A DNA stretch of 15,726 nucleotides from Euperipatoides rowelli (Eukaryota; Onychophora; Udeonychophora; Euonychophora; Peripatopsidae): assembly GCA_003024985.2 (NCBI GenBank), contig PXIH01S0013959.1. One strand, given 5' to 3'. The notes beneath the pieces were generated by a model. The model saw only the letters and a list, made by a program, of their open reading frames with translations, made no database searches and was not told the origin of the DNA. Shown here piece after piece: positions 7,345 to 15,420 of this stretch. The position numbers and the translations under genes were made by a program. Each line of letters starts with the position of its first letter. The first letter of the stretch is position 1.

Positions 7345-7800
7345 ACATTAACTTTTCCAATTGTTTTGACATGACCTTAAGTTCAACAACTTTTTTAGAG
7401 GATCTACGAAGAAAGTGTTCTAATCTAACTTGATCCATTTTGTTTAAAATATTATATGCAATAGCACAATAGTCCCTAATTGGTAAGAAAAAAATATTTA
7501 TAAATTACTCTAAAACCATTTAAATGCAAAACTGAAAAAATACCCAAAGCCAAATATAAACAGTAATATAATTTAGTTAGCATATAATCTACATGACAGG
7601 AGAATATCAAATGAGCATCCTCCATTACACCCAAACCTTTATAGGTATGGACACTAGGAATGTGTCTACCCTCTACAAGGAACTCGGGATCAAATTCAAC
7701 ATTACTCAATATCATAAAAGTTAATTTTATCAATGTTTATTGTCAAATTATTATCAGACATTTAATTTTTTAAAAATGTAATTTCCAATTTGATCCTTTT
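7345..7800 (-). pseudogene. LINE (non-LTR retrotransposon) ORF2 relic, region after the RT domain, minus strand
   Basis: On the minus strand the frame ending at 7476 contains I-P-S-V-H-T-Y-K-G-L-G-V, then A-H-L-I-F-S-C-H-V-D-Y (about 7660-7570). This is the 'YLGV..D..L.F..HV..' block that lies C-terminal to the catalytic RT region in many insect LINEs (Jockey, R1 and CR1 groups). After a frameshift near 7487 it reads D-Y-C-A-I-A-Y, then D-Q-V-R-L-E-H-F (about 7475-7415), matching the later 'P.DYC..vW......l..LQ' block. Before 7733 the N-x-x-K-x-x-F-M-I pattern is also visible. The catalytic RT core and endonuclease are missing, as expected for 5'-truncated LINE copies. The family cannot be fixed. 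Confidence 0.7.
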
Positions 7801-7850
7801 CATATCTTCTATATTATTGAATATAGAATAAATGCGTATAGGATATATTC

Positions 7851-8011
7851 GCATAACTTAACTGATAGCATCTGCATAACTTAACTGATAGCATCCGCAT
7901 AACTTAACAGATATCATCCGCATAACTTAACTGATATCATCCGCATAACTTAACTGATATCATCCGCATAACTTAACTGATATCATCCGCCTAACTTAAT
8001 TGATTTTAAAA
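7851..8011. repeat. Minisatellite, 23-bp unit, seven copies
   Basis: The unit GCATAACTTAACTGATATCATCC (given as positions 7943-7965) repeats head to tail, starting at 7851, 7874, 7897, 7920, 7943, 7966 and 7989. The spacing is exactly 23 bp throughout. The three units at 7920, 7943 and 7966 are identical, and the outer ones carry one to a few substitutions, the usual pattern when the array centre is homogenised. The array ends just before the candidate exon at 8045. It is likely to vary in copy number between individuals. Confidence 0.95.
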
Positions 8012-8044
8012 AACAGTCTGCTAATATTCAACATTATGTTGTAG

Positions 8045-8105
8045 TAGGGAAAATGAGTTTGCTATTCTCTGCACACAAAGATGCACTAATAATGCTAAAA
8101 CCCAG
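8045..8105 (+). CDS. Candidate small coding exon of an unknown host gene
   Basis: The reading E-N-E-F-A-I-L-C-T-Q-R-C (from about 8049) stays open and ends with CAG at 8103-8105, followed directly by GTAAGG. CAG|GTAAGG is close to the ideal 5' splice site. The break falls between codons (phase 0), which is the phase needed by the candidate exon at 8432. The upstream acceptor would be GTAG at 8041-8044 or the AG at 8046-8047; its pyrimidine tract is poor, and that is the main weakness. The same frame stays open beyond the donor to a TAA at 8337-8339, so an unspliced 104-codon frame (8025-8339) with an ATG at 8133 is the alternative reading. No known domain is seen. Confidence 0.3.
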
Positions 8106-8431
8106 GTAAGGAAGGAATCAGATAGCCAAANCATGTCGGAAATGCTAACAAAGAAGCAGGAAGTAAAAACCTGCCATCCGAGCACAAGCAAAACTGCACG
8201 CTCTAATATAATTCCAAAAATGAAAACAGAATTCAATAATTTTCCCAACAGAGAAAGAAGCGAAGCGACTTTGTCTCGAAAAATGAACAGATTTTCGATT
8301 GGAAGTCTTAGGTGTTGTATAATCTCCGGTAAAACCTAAAGTGAATCCTATCCGGGAAGTCATCATCCCCCTCTCTTCCCCCCGACTGAATGTCTGTGAA
8401 TTAGTGTTTACACTCTCCTACTATTTTTTAG
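8106..8431 (+). other. Putative intron between the two candidate exons
   Basis: It opens GTAAGG and closes TTTTTTAG with a good pyrimidine tract. It contains the only ambiguous base (8131) and a C-rich run at about 8364-8384. The first two thirds remain open in the frame of the 8045 candidate exon, so retention of this sequence cannot be excluded. Confidence 0.33.
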
Positions 8432-8573
8432 GAAGCTAGCAGTCGGGCCGTGATCCGCCGTTCACGGAAGCACCAGTTTTCTGCCACGCTGAACCACTGT
8501 CCAGGAATTACCCGCACCATCGCCGATCATCTCCCGAGTGTGCGAGTCGACGCTACAACGTCTGATATCAGAG
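8432..8573 (+). CDS. Candidate internal coding exon of an unknown host gene
   Basis: A textbook acceptor, with a pyrimidine-rich run from about 8405 ending in TTTTTTAG at 8431, precedes this block. AGAG|GTAATG gives a donor at 8574. Between them lie 142 bp that are far more G+C- and CpG-rich than anything near, with a clear edge at each splice site. Of the six frames only the one starting GAA at 8432 is fully open: 47 codons plus one base, reading E-A-S-S-R-A-V-I-R-R and later N-H-C-P-G-I-T-R-T-I-A-D-H-L. The charged, mixed composition looks like protein. The start phase (0) matches the donor at 8105, leaving a 326-bp intron. I do not recognise the family. A non-coding exon remains possible. 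Confidence 0.5.
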
Positions 8574-9319
8574 GTAATGAACTTTAGTTATAATTAGTAA
8601 GACAATTAACGTCACAACCTTTATAAAAACTGAACCTTAGCCTCATAAGCCTACTGTATGAAAAAAACTATCTTTCCCATATTTATATATTTCCAAATCA
8701 AACCTGTATATTCTACCCACCATAACAACCAGCACTCTCTTCTCCTACTATCCCTACCACTACCCATATCTAACATGAATAAAAACAATCAATGCTTTTA
8801 TAAAAAAACAATAATGTATTATCGACTCCTTTCTTATCCGGAATTATAGCAGCCTAACTATCCATTAGGGTTAGCCATCACCCACACCATCTCATTCCAC
8901 TCAAAACCTAAGGCCATCACACCCCCCGCTGCCATAATGTTTATGTTGGATATTAGCAGACATATTTCTAGCTCAAAGAAAAATGAACATCACAGTAACA
9001 AATTGCATAGATGGTTGCATAAAATGGCCTAGAGAACATAATTTCTCTCAATTGTTCATACTTCTATTGACCAAGGGATTTTTATTTTACATTTCACTAC
9101 ATATTTCCTTTGCTAAAATGATTTGCTTACTATTTTAATAATAGGCAGGATTTTTTTTTTTTTTTTTAGAAAATGTCTTGATGGGATAAAACAAAAAAAC
9201 TTGAGGGAGAAAAATTTTCACATATTGGCAAACATTTTTGTAAAGGTAAATAGGAATGGGATAGATTAGAGAAGGTAAAACAAAATAATAATATATATAA
9301 TTTTCACTTTTGGTCTATT
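8574..9319. other. A+T-rich stretch with no recognised gene
   Basis: If 8432-8573 is an exon, this is the start of its downstream intron. A 63-codon frame at 8658-8849 is rich in Leu, Pro, Asn and Lys, shows no domain and lies in C/T/A-biased sequence, so I do not call it. A 16-base T run lies near 9152-9168. Confidence 0.45.
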
Positions 9320-9525
9320 CGTCCATGAACGATGATGTCTAAATGACTTGATGCTTACATCTTTAATTTGGTTCATGTAGAATTTGGTGTTAATTGACAA
9401 TGCTTAAAACTTCCATTAGATCTTATATGATCTGGCATCTAATTGACAATGCTAAAAATTTCCATTTGGTCTGTGAATGGCTTGGCATCTAAATGACAAT
9501 ACGTAAAACAGCCATTCTAAAGTGT
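9320..9525. repeat. Diverged tandem repeat, unit about 50 bp
   Basis: The phrase (A/T)ATTGACAATGC, then TAAAA, then TTCCATT recurs at 9393, 9442 and 9492 (steps of 49 and 50 bp), each preceded by a GG(C/T)(A/G)T(C/T)TAA-like word. A weaker partial unit lies near 9332. The units differ by about 20-30 percent by eye, so the array is old. Confidence 0.65.
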
Positions 9526-10003
9526 GTTAATTGTTCATCATTTTGTATGGGGGTTTTACACTGGAATAACGTCATATCATTACAATTGTGATATTTCTAA
9601 GTAAATAAGTTAAGCACCTTATTATACGAAGTAATACACCAGGAAATGATAGCGCAAAAGAACCAATGAACTAATTTGAAAGTGTACTCTCGGTGGTAAC
9701 TAAAATTGAAAATTTTATATCTTCACGTATTCTAAATAATTACTAGTTCTCAAAGATGTTAGACGAGGTGGATTTCCAATATGGCGGTCTTCTTAGGTAC
9801 AATAATGTTAACTGGCTGAGTCGTGGTGGTATACTAGACATTTCAAAGTAAAAAACAAAACTTCAAGTGGCACACTAGTCAAATAAGTTTTGCCATCCCT
9901 GTATTAGACTGTTCCAATTAACGTATAATGTTTACAATAAATAAAACTTTTAATAGTGGCCACCATTTTTAACATTTTTATATATGCAGTAAACTCAATA
10001 ATG
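9526..10003. other. A+T-rich stretch with no recognised gene
   Basis: No coding frame, RNA gene or paired inverted ends were found. A CCAATATGGCGG word near 9776 resembles phrases common in arthropod repeats, but I could not find a matching partner or boundary. Confidence 0.45.
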
Positions 10004-10130
10004 TAAAGGCTAGCACACACTAGGAAAATTTCTCTTTGAAGCATCAAATTGTACTCCGAAGGTAAATACTCTCGTGTGTGTCAAAATACTCTAGAGAAAA
10101 CAAGACTTCGAAGAGAACACTTTCATCACT

Positions 10131-10162
10131 TTCAAAAGTAGACCTCTGGTCTACTTTTTGAA
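10131..10162. repeat. Short hairpin inside the 718-bp MITE
   Basis: TTCAAAAGTAGACC and GGTCTACTTTTTGAA form arms of 14-15 bp with a one-base bulge and a three-base TCT loop. Confidence 0.8.
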
Positions 10163-10368
10163 GAATTTCTCCATGGAGTCAAAGTTCGCAGCCAATCAAT
10201 CACCTTGAACGATGAGAAGCTGAGAACACGTGACTTATACTAACTAAAAAATAAAAATACCAGCCACTCGCTTTCCCAACAAAAACAGGAACGATGATGA
10301 AATATCGAAGTAGAAAAATGTCTCTGTCTATACAAGCAGCACTTAACTGAATCTCACAACAAGCCACT

Positions 10369-10388
10369 ATTTATTTATTTATTTATTT
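10369..10388. repeat. ATTT microsatellite, five units
   Basis: The tetranucleotide ATTT is repeated five times without interruption. It is a simple length-variable sequence. Confidence 0.9.
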
Positions 10389-10725
10389 CTATTAAAAACG
10401 ATAATTCTGCAAACCATTGGTATCGTATGTAATACAACAGGTAAATGGCTTTGATTTTTAAAACTAAATCGCCACTGCTTGGAAATTAAAAAAAATATTT
10501 ATTTTCATGCATATGTACAATAATATACAAATCAATTAATGTGGTAGTCATTGAATGTCACTCTCCATTTCGACAACATGAGTACGCACACTAAAGAGAA
10601 AAACTTTCAAATAAAAAAAAATCTCCTAGTGTGTGTCAGAATACTCTTACGATTTCGCATCATTAAAAAAACTGACAAGTATGAAAACTCCGAAGTGTTT
10701 CTCTCCTAGTGTGTGCCTGGCTTTA

Positions 10726-11450
10726 GTAGTGTTAGGGAAAATCTTTCACCATTGGATATTAGGAGAAGAGAGGGTTAGTTGGCGGAGTAGGGGGGAGGGA
10801 TGTGTGTTATAAATTGTTCCCATCATTTTTTTTTTAAAAGATAGCTTAAAATAATAATAAATAAGACTTAACAACAAAAATGAAATAAAAATACACAATC
10901 ATTTAACAGTATATCTTAGATGAGTTATTTCCATTTCAACACTAAATCTCATTAATTTTTGTTTCTCTAATTTGTTTTTCTTTCTCTAATCTGTCCTACT
11001 TCTATTAACTCTAGGATTACTAAAGTGACTGCTGACATATGAATCTTTTTTTCATCAAATGTCTACTTTAATTATCCCATCTTGACTTTCTATATTAAAA
11101 AAAAAAAACCTATTATTAAAATACTTTAGCAAAGAAAAATAATGAGATAAAACAAAAATCACTTGGATTAATAATGAATATGCAATGAAATGAATATAAA
11201 TTGAAAATTGACATCAAGTTGATTTCCAAATTGTGCATTACCATATTTAAATCCTTGAATTTTTTTTTAAGCAAGATACTTTTTTATTTTTATTTTACAA
11301 ATTTAAATAACTATTTTAATAACTAGAAAGGATTTTCTTTTCTTTTCACAGAATTGATTTAGTAAGGTTGAATTTTTTTTTTAAAAAAAAGTAAATACAA
11401 AAAACACTTTATTATATGGCATTTTATCATCTGGAATACTCATTAACCAG
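10726..11450. other. A+T-rich stretch with no recognised gene
   Basis: After a short G-rich segment (about 10771-10800) the sequence is very A+T-rich with repeated A and T runs. I see no gene, tRNA-like cloverleaf or transposon end. Confidence 0.5.
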
Positions 11451-11484
11451 CAAAATAGCATCAGATCCAACTGATGCTATTTTG
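11451..11484. repeat. Perfect 14-bp inverted repeat (hairpin)
   Basis: CAAAATAGCATCAG (11451-11464) is exactly complementary to CTGATGCTATTTTG (11471-11484), with a 6-base loop. It overlaps the start of the first copy of the 11461/11757 repeat. The second copy lacks the left arm, so the palindrome is a property of this copy only. Confidence 0.88.
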
Positions 11485-11926
11485 GTACTCCTTTGACCTT
11501 TCTTAACCTAAGGTGAAAATTTGAAAATTAGGCTAAAAGGAGTGCTGATATTTGCTTACTAACTGCATAGCAAACTTTGGAGCTCCTATTATTTCATAAA
11601 CAACCAGAGATATATTTTTAAAACTTACTTGTCGTCACTGTTTGGCTTATTTCACTAGTCTATATAATAAAAGAGAAGAAATGTCTGTATATTGGTAATG
11701 TTTGCTACATTTCCTCAACCACTCACCCTAGTCAAATGTTTGATTTACTTGAAAGCAGATCCGATTCATGCTATTTAAAGCTACCTGTGATCTTCTCTGC
11801 CCAGGGGATGAATTTTTAAAAATTTGGGTTAAAGGAGCACTGAGGTTAGTTTCCAACTATATAACAAACTCAGGAGCTCCTATTATTCAACAAAACATCC
11901 CGATATATATTTTTAAAATTTAAATG
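11461..11926. repeat. Two diverged direct copies of an interspersed repeat
   Basis: Copy A (about 11461-11633) and copy B (about 11757-11926) share, in order: CAGATCC, GATGCTATTT, an AAAATTTG block, TTAAAGGAG(T/C)(G/A)CTGA, ACAAACT..GGAGCTCCTATTATT, and CGATATATATTTTTAAAA. The offset is about 290 bp. Between them, at 11659-11690, lies TCTATATAATAAAAGAGAAGAAATGTCTG (positions 11659-11687), which resembles the complement of the tail of the array that ends near 6140. A fragment AACAAACTCAGGAGCTCC also occurs at about 1889-1906. This looks like an arthropod interspersed repeat with a 'TATAATAAAAGAGAA' terminus; the class is not determined. Confidence 0.62.
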
Positions 11927-12091
11927 GAGCATACTCTTCATTAGTAACGGCTGTGCTTTTGATAAATTATTTTAGGCTACCATAGCAGTGCGTCCACAAT
12001 CAAAACAAATATTTTTTTCTTTCCGCTAAAAAAAAAAAAAACAACACTTCACCATTATATATTTACATACAAGTGTATCGTTCATTTAGTA

Positions 12092-12375
12092 AAGGTGTTC
12101 AAAAAGTACTCCCCTTATTGTGAATAATCAATTTATAAATCATTAGATGAGCTTATACAGTTTTTATTGTTTCTTATATGATGCATGCTGGTTGACAATA
12201 GGTGTCGCTGCAATCACCAGAATCCAAAATGGCTTCTATGGAGGAAAAGGTTTCAACCTTGGATGATGATTTTTACAGCAGGATGATGCACCATCACTGC
12301 GGATTAATTGTTCAAGATTTCTTTAATGTCACATTTCTGACTGATGAATTGGGTAAGACGCTACAACACTGTGAC
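12092..12375 (+). mobile_element. Internally deleted mariner-like element, copy 1 (5' portion)
   Basis: The sequence AAGGTGTTCAAAAAGTACTCC, preceded by TA at 12090-12091, resembles the 'CAGGGTGTTTC' end of the mariner-like family at 3681. A frame from ATG 12229 starts M-A-S-M-E-E-K-V, like the N-terminus of that transposase class. Almost at once, at 12276-12293, comes Q-Q-D-D-A-P, the motif around the second catalytic aspartate, followed by a frame-shifted R-F-L and a degraded form of the usual 'FLN..FPDRWIG' stretch. About 200 codons are missing between the N-terminus and Q-Q-D. A LINE fragment begins shortly after, and a further transposase block follows at about 12967. Confidence 0.6.
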
Positions 12376-12448
12376 CACTGTGATTATATAATTGATTCAG
12401 ACTTATAAATAACTTTCACTTTCTTAGCCCTAAACTCTTCAAAAAGAT

Positions 12449-12904
12449 TTGTCTAATCTATGTCCAGCCTTTGTTCGACTATTGTTCTCTAACAAAGGAG
12501 ATAGAGACCACTTGAATAGATGTTTTACAAGTTTTACGCGAGGATTATTTTTTTTAAACAGACCAAGTTATCCAATGAGACTTAAGATACTGGATATGAT
12601 GTCCCCAATACAAAGAAGGATTTATTGTGATATTTGTTTTACTTTTAGATCCTTTAAACAATTGGATGTTTCTTTTGACTTGGTAACTTTAAAAGAAGAT
12701 CAGAATTAATTAAGGTGTAATGGAATGATGATTAAACATCAATTGCATAGAACTAAGTTAAGACAGTGTTTCTATTCAGTCAAAGTTATTTCCTGGTGAA
12801 ATGATCTACCTGCTGAGATTGTAAAAAATGATAGTTATGCTCATTTTAGATCTGATCTGTTGGATTACTTAAAAGTTTCTAATAGGGTTAGTGAATTAAT
12901 TTAG
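12449..12904 (+). pseudogene. LINE (non-LTR retrotransposon) ORF2 C-terminal relic
   Basis: One continuous frame from 12449 to the TAG at 12902-12904, broken only by TAA at 12707-12709 and TGA at 12797-12799, matches the C-terminus of insect LINE ORF2 proteins in block order. These are a C-F-T-S-F-T-R-G-L stretch (usual 'VQRRFTR.L'), S-Y-P-M-R-L-K-I-L-D-M-M-S, R-R-I-Y-C-D-I, then R-T-K-L-R-Q, then V-I-S-W-stop-N-D-L-P-A-E-I-V (usual 'W(W/N)..N.LP..VV'), then F-R-S-D-L-L-D-Y-L. The TGA sits exactly where a W or a similar residue precedes N-x-L-P. The copy is 5'-truncated, as is normal for LINEs, and dead. It lies within the first deleted mariner-like copy. It covers roughly the region that follows the one preserved at 7345-7800, but whether the family is the same is unknown. 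Confidence 0.78.
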
Positions 12905-12959
12905 GATGGGTTGGTTGTTTTTGATGTCCCTATGTGCCCCTCTGGAAATAGCCTTCTTG

Positions 12960-13016
12960 GAAGTAAATAACCTCTTTGGACTTTTTCAGAAGGGATGTTG
13001 AAAAAAAAAAACATGG
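12960..13016 (+). mobile_element. Mariner-like transposase C-terminal scrap, probable continuation of copy 1
   Basis: The reading S-L-D-F-F-R-R-D-V at about 12970-12996 corresponds to the 'TP.DFF' block around the third catalytic acid of this transposase class. A similar nucleotide phrase, CCTTTAGAGTTTTTTTCAGATGAGATGTTG, follows in copy 2 at about 13262-13292. The LINE relic therefore appears to split copy 1. The match is short. Confidence 0.45.
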
Positions 13017-13073
13017 TAAGTATATGAATATTGAATGGGTGTACAACCAGGCCACAAATGGCACTCATATTGT

Positions 13074-13300
13074 TCAATGCATGCTGGGTAACAGGTGTCA
13101 CTGGCAATCACCCAAATCCAAAATGACTTCTACGCAGGAAAAAGTTAGACAAGTTTAAGCCTTGGATGATTGATTCTCCAGCAGGCTGGGATTACTTGTT
13201 GGAGATTTCCTTAATGTTACATTTCCTGACAGATGGATTGGGCTGGATGGTCCAACATAACCCCTTTAGAGTTTTTTTCAGATGAGATGTTGGATAAAAC
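13074..13300 (+). mobile_element. Internally deleted mariner-like element, copy 2
   Basis: Positions 13077-13255 are a direct repeat of 12179-12365: ATGCATGCTGG, GGTGTC, TGGCAATCACC, AATCCAAAATG, GAAAAAGTT, TTGGATGAT, CAGCAGG, GGATTA.TTGTT, AGATTTC.TTAATGT. The frame from ATG 13123 begins M-T-S-T-Q-E-K-V, and F-P-D-R-W-I-G is clear at 13222-13242. The jump from N-terminus to the CAGCAGG site falls at the same place as in copy 1, so both derive from one deletion derivative. A right terminal repeat was not found. Confidence 0.6.
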
Positions 13301-13653
13301 ATTGTGAGAAATTGAATATAACTGGATGTGCTTCAAGTCATGAATGACATTTATATGGACATGTATTAAAATTGCAACAAAAACTTCATAAGGTCGCCTA
13401 CATTTTGCCTCAAACTGTTCATTGCACTCCCCCTCCCCCTAGTTTTTACCTCATCTAATATTCAAGAGAGAGTTTCCATGTAACAAAATTAAGTGTGCCA
13501 TTTTGAAAAAAAAAACAGTCTTTTAAAGAATTCTGAATCTAACCAAACAATTGCACCTGAGCAGTTTTAACATTGCATTGTGGTAAATCTAAGGTTCACT
13601 AGCATGGCAATGAACAAGGGTGCCACCCCTTCCCCCTCCCACCTGAACAAATA
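13301..13653. other. Stretch with no recognised gene
   Basis: It contains C-rich runs at about 13427-13441 and 13626-13641. The words CACTCCCCCTCCCCC and CAAGGGTGCCACCCC are of the kind seen at hAT MITE ends, but no paired terminus or duplication was found. Confidence 0.4.
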
Positions 13654-13839
13654 ATATTCTTTTGATCACCTGGAAGCATTTCTTACATTTCTTTGGGATA
13701 TAAAGGAATATGCTGTCATTACCACAGAATGACGATCATATGCACTTGATCATATTCTGTGGTAATTACAGCATATTCTTTTATATCCCAAAGAAATGTT
13801 CGAAATGCTTCAAATTTGTCCAGGTGAACAAAAGAATAT
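13654..13839. repeat. Long near-perfect palindrome (about 186 bp, 10-base loop)
   Basis: The left arm 13654-13737 pairs with 13748-13839 around the loop ATATGCACTT. The central parts pair best, for example TTTCTTTGGGATATAAA on the left with its complement TTTATATCCCAAAGAAA near 13781-13797. The outer parts also pair: ATTCTTTTGATCACCTGG against the complement of 13820-13837, with one mismatch. The right arm is about 8 bases longer because of small indels. A transcript would fold into one long hairpin. No flanking duplication was found, so it may be a foldback MITE, an inverted duplication or a hairpin-RNA locus. Confidence 0.9.
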
Positions 13840-14280
13840 AAATCTGGATTAGGTCTAGAAATTGAAAATTTTAAAGTTATGTGAGAAAGAAAGATTATAC
13901 CAAAAATGCTTTGGGAAATATGTGCTTAATTGGGTGAAAAAATTAAACCAAACCCGTCAAATAGGATGAGCTCCTTGTTAAAGCAGACTACCGAGTAGGC
14001 TTGATAGAATGATGTGGTCCCCAATATTTGTATAATTGATATAGTATTGGGGTCCACTGAAGCATCTAGAATCCCTTGAGAGGTTTGAAATCAGTCATCA
14101 TTGGTGAAAATAGTCCCTTTAAACTGTATTTTATAGTAAAGAAATGGGGGTCTAAAGGTCATGGGTTAAAATACCAAAGAAGTCCACGATTTCTGTCATT
14201 TAGGCTAACATTGTGGATTAATATATTTTAAAAAAAAAATCATTCCTGATAATTTCAAGCCAAGAAAAAAGAATAAATGG
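13840..14280. other. Stretch with no recognised gene; one small hairpin
   Basis: A 12-bp inverted repeat with one mismatch lies at 14015-14026 and 14045-14056 (TGGTCCCCAATA and TATTGGGGTCCA). No coding frame or transposon boundary is recognised. Confidence 0.5.
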
Positions 14281-14547
14281 ATGGTCAGATTCCGTTATCT
14301 GCCCACCAACATAATTAACATTAGGAGTCATGTGACAACTAAAACGTAGTAGCGTGTGGAATTAGTGTTTTTTCTCGCAGATTTTAGTAGCCTATATTTT
14401 CTTTACAGTCCTAACCTTACCGTAACCCTGAACCCTAGGATAATCTACAGGTAAAATAATCTTTTGCTGAGTGCCGATCTACATTCTACATAATTTCAAC
14501 TTAATACCGTCAGTCATATTGGTGGGCAGATAACGGAATCTGACCAT
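14281..14547. mobile_element. Short DNA-transposon-like element with perfect 29-bp terminal inverted repeats, 267 bp
   Basis: ATGGTCAGATTCCGTTATCTGCCCACCAA (14281-14309) is exactly complementary to 14519-14547. The four bases ATGG directly precede the left repeat (14277-14280) and directly follow the right repeat (14548-14551), which could be a 4-bp target duplication. However, the repeat itself begins with ATGG, so the true edge may shift by a few bases. Perfect arms of this length suggest recent activity. The interior is non-coding and includes TAACCCTGAACCCTAGG at about 14422-14439. I cannot assign the superfamily. Confidence 0.82.
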
Positions 14548-15300
14548 ATGGAATATGTGATGTGGCTGTGTTTTGTTTATTAGACTATGAATTATGTCAT
14601 CGATCCTTGATATCGTGTCATTTTTCACTGTCAATGAAGCTATCAAGTACAGTATGTTTATTTTTACTTTAGACTTATCTAAGAATTATTCATAATTATT
14701 TTATAAATTTCTCTTATCTAAATTAATTTCCTAACACAAGCTATTTCATTTTCCGTTCTATCGATTTTCTTCTATTTGGGTAGCAATAAATTATTCATAC
14801 CTGCTCCCTCGTTTATTATAATCTATTTATGACACTAATGTCTAGACAAGAAAGTTGAAATAATTTTAATTCTAATATCTAATTTTCAGACAATTCAATT
14901 ATGCTAAGTTAAGACACAATAAACTAATAATAGTTACAATAATGCTTCATTACATTCAATAGATAAATAAATATAATATAATTATCACTTTTATTTCTAT
15001 TACTAAAAAGAACAATGAAGAACTCAACTTTCATATTCAAATTTCTTCTGAAAAAAAAAAAAAATTAATACTTTAATTTGTAACTCAAACGCAAAGTATA
15101 ACTTATACTATATTGTTTTAAGTACCGGTACTGTACATTTTTTTCTAATATAATATTCACCAGGACTCCCACAAAGGGAGGTTGGTTGGGGCAGTAGTCC
15201 TGGGGCCCACATGTATGAGAAACTCCATAAGAAACTATATAGTGATGACCAGAGATGATGAGAGAGGGGCCCCTGTAAGCCTGAATATGGGACCATAGAC
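14548..15300. other. A+T-rich stretch with no recognised gene
   Basis: Very A+T-rich to about 15160, then a more mixed segment with G-rich words near 15175-15210 and 15262-15272 that may be the eroded end of the repeat noted next. Minus-strand frames here are short, overlap one another and show no domain. Confidence 0.5.
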
Positions 15301-15420
15301 TAAACAAAGGTCAACAAAACGTCCATACGGTATAACCAAAAAAAAAAAAAAAAAGCTTTTCAAATGTTCACTAACTGAAGCCCCATAAAAAAAAAACTTT
15401 GTCAACAATATGAAAGGGCC
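15301..15420. repeat. Fragment related to the core of the 948 and 6718 MITEs
   Basis: GTCAACAAAACGTCCATAC (15311-15329), a 17-base A-tract and GCTTTTCAAATG match the core module at 1206-1248 (CAACAAAACGTCCAGTCAAC, A-tract, GCTTATCAAA). A second, shorter A-tract module follows at about 15387-15407. GGGCCC-containing words at about 15207 and 15417 could be worn termini, but I find no convincing inverted ends or duplication. Confidence 0.55.

Larger units (their letters stand above)
10006..10723. mobile_element. TA-flanked MITE with compound inverted termini, 718 bp
   Basis: The left end begins AAGGCTAGCACACACTAGG and the right end is the complement of AAGCCAGGCACACACTAGG, so 17 of 19 bases pair and similarity continues more loosely inward. 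TA lies outside both ends (10004-10005 and 10724-10725), suggesting a Tc1/mariner or similar TA-targeting transposase. Copies of the CACACACTAGG motif or its complement recur subterminally, for example TCTCCTAGTGTGTGTCAGAATACTCT (positions 10621-10646) and a relative at about 10066-10092. An internal hairpin lies at 10131-10162. There is no transposase frame, so the element is non-autonomous. Confidence 0.8.

Noticed and set aside
7851-8011. CRISPR-like array
   Set aside because: The 23-bp units are directly adjacent with no unique spacers, and the DNA is eukaryotic, so it is a minisatellite.
8021-8366. Minus-strand frames opposite the 8133 frame
   Set aside because: One contains the ambiguous base and the other has no splice or family support; the plus strand has the matching splice signals.
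14405-14440. CCTAACCTTACCGTAACCCTGAACCCTAGG, resembling telomeric CCCTAA repeats
   Set aside because: There is no regular tandem unit; it lies inside the 267-bp inverted-repeat element and is better taken as part of it.
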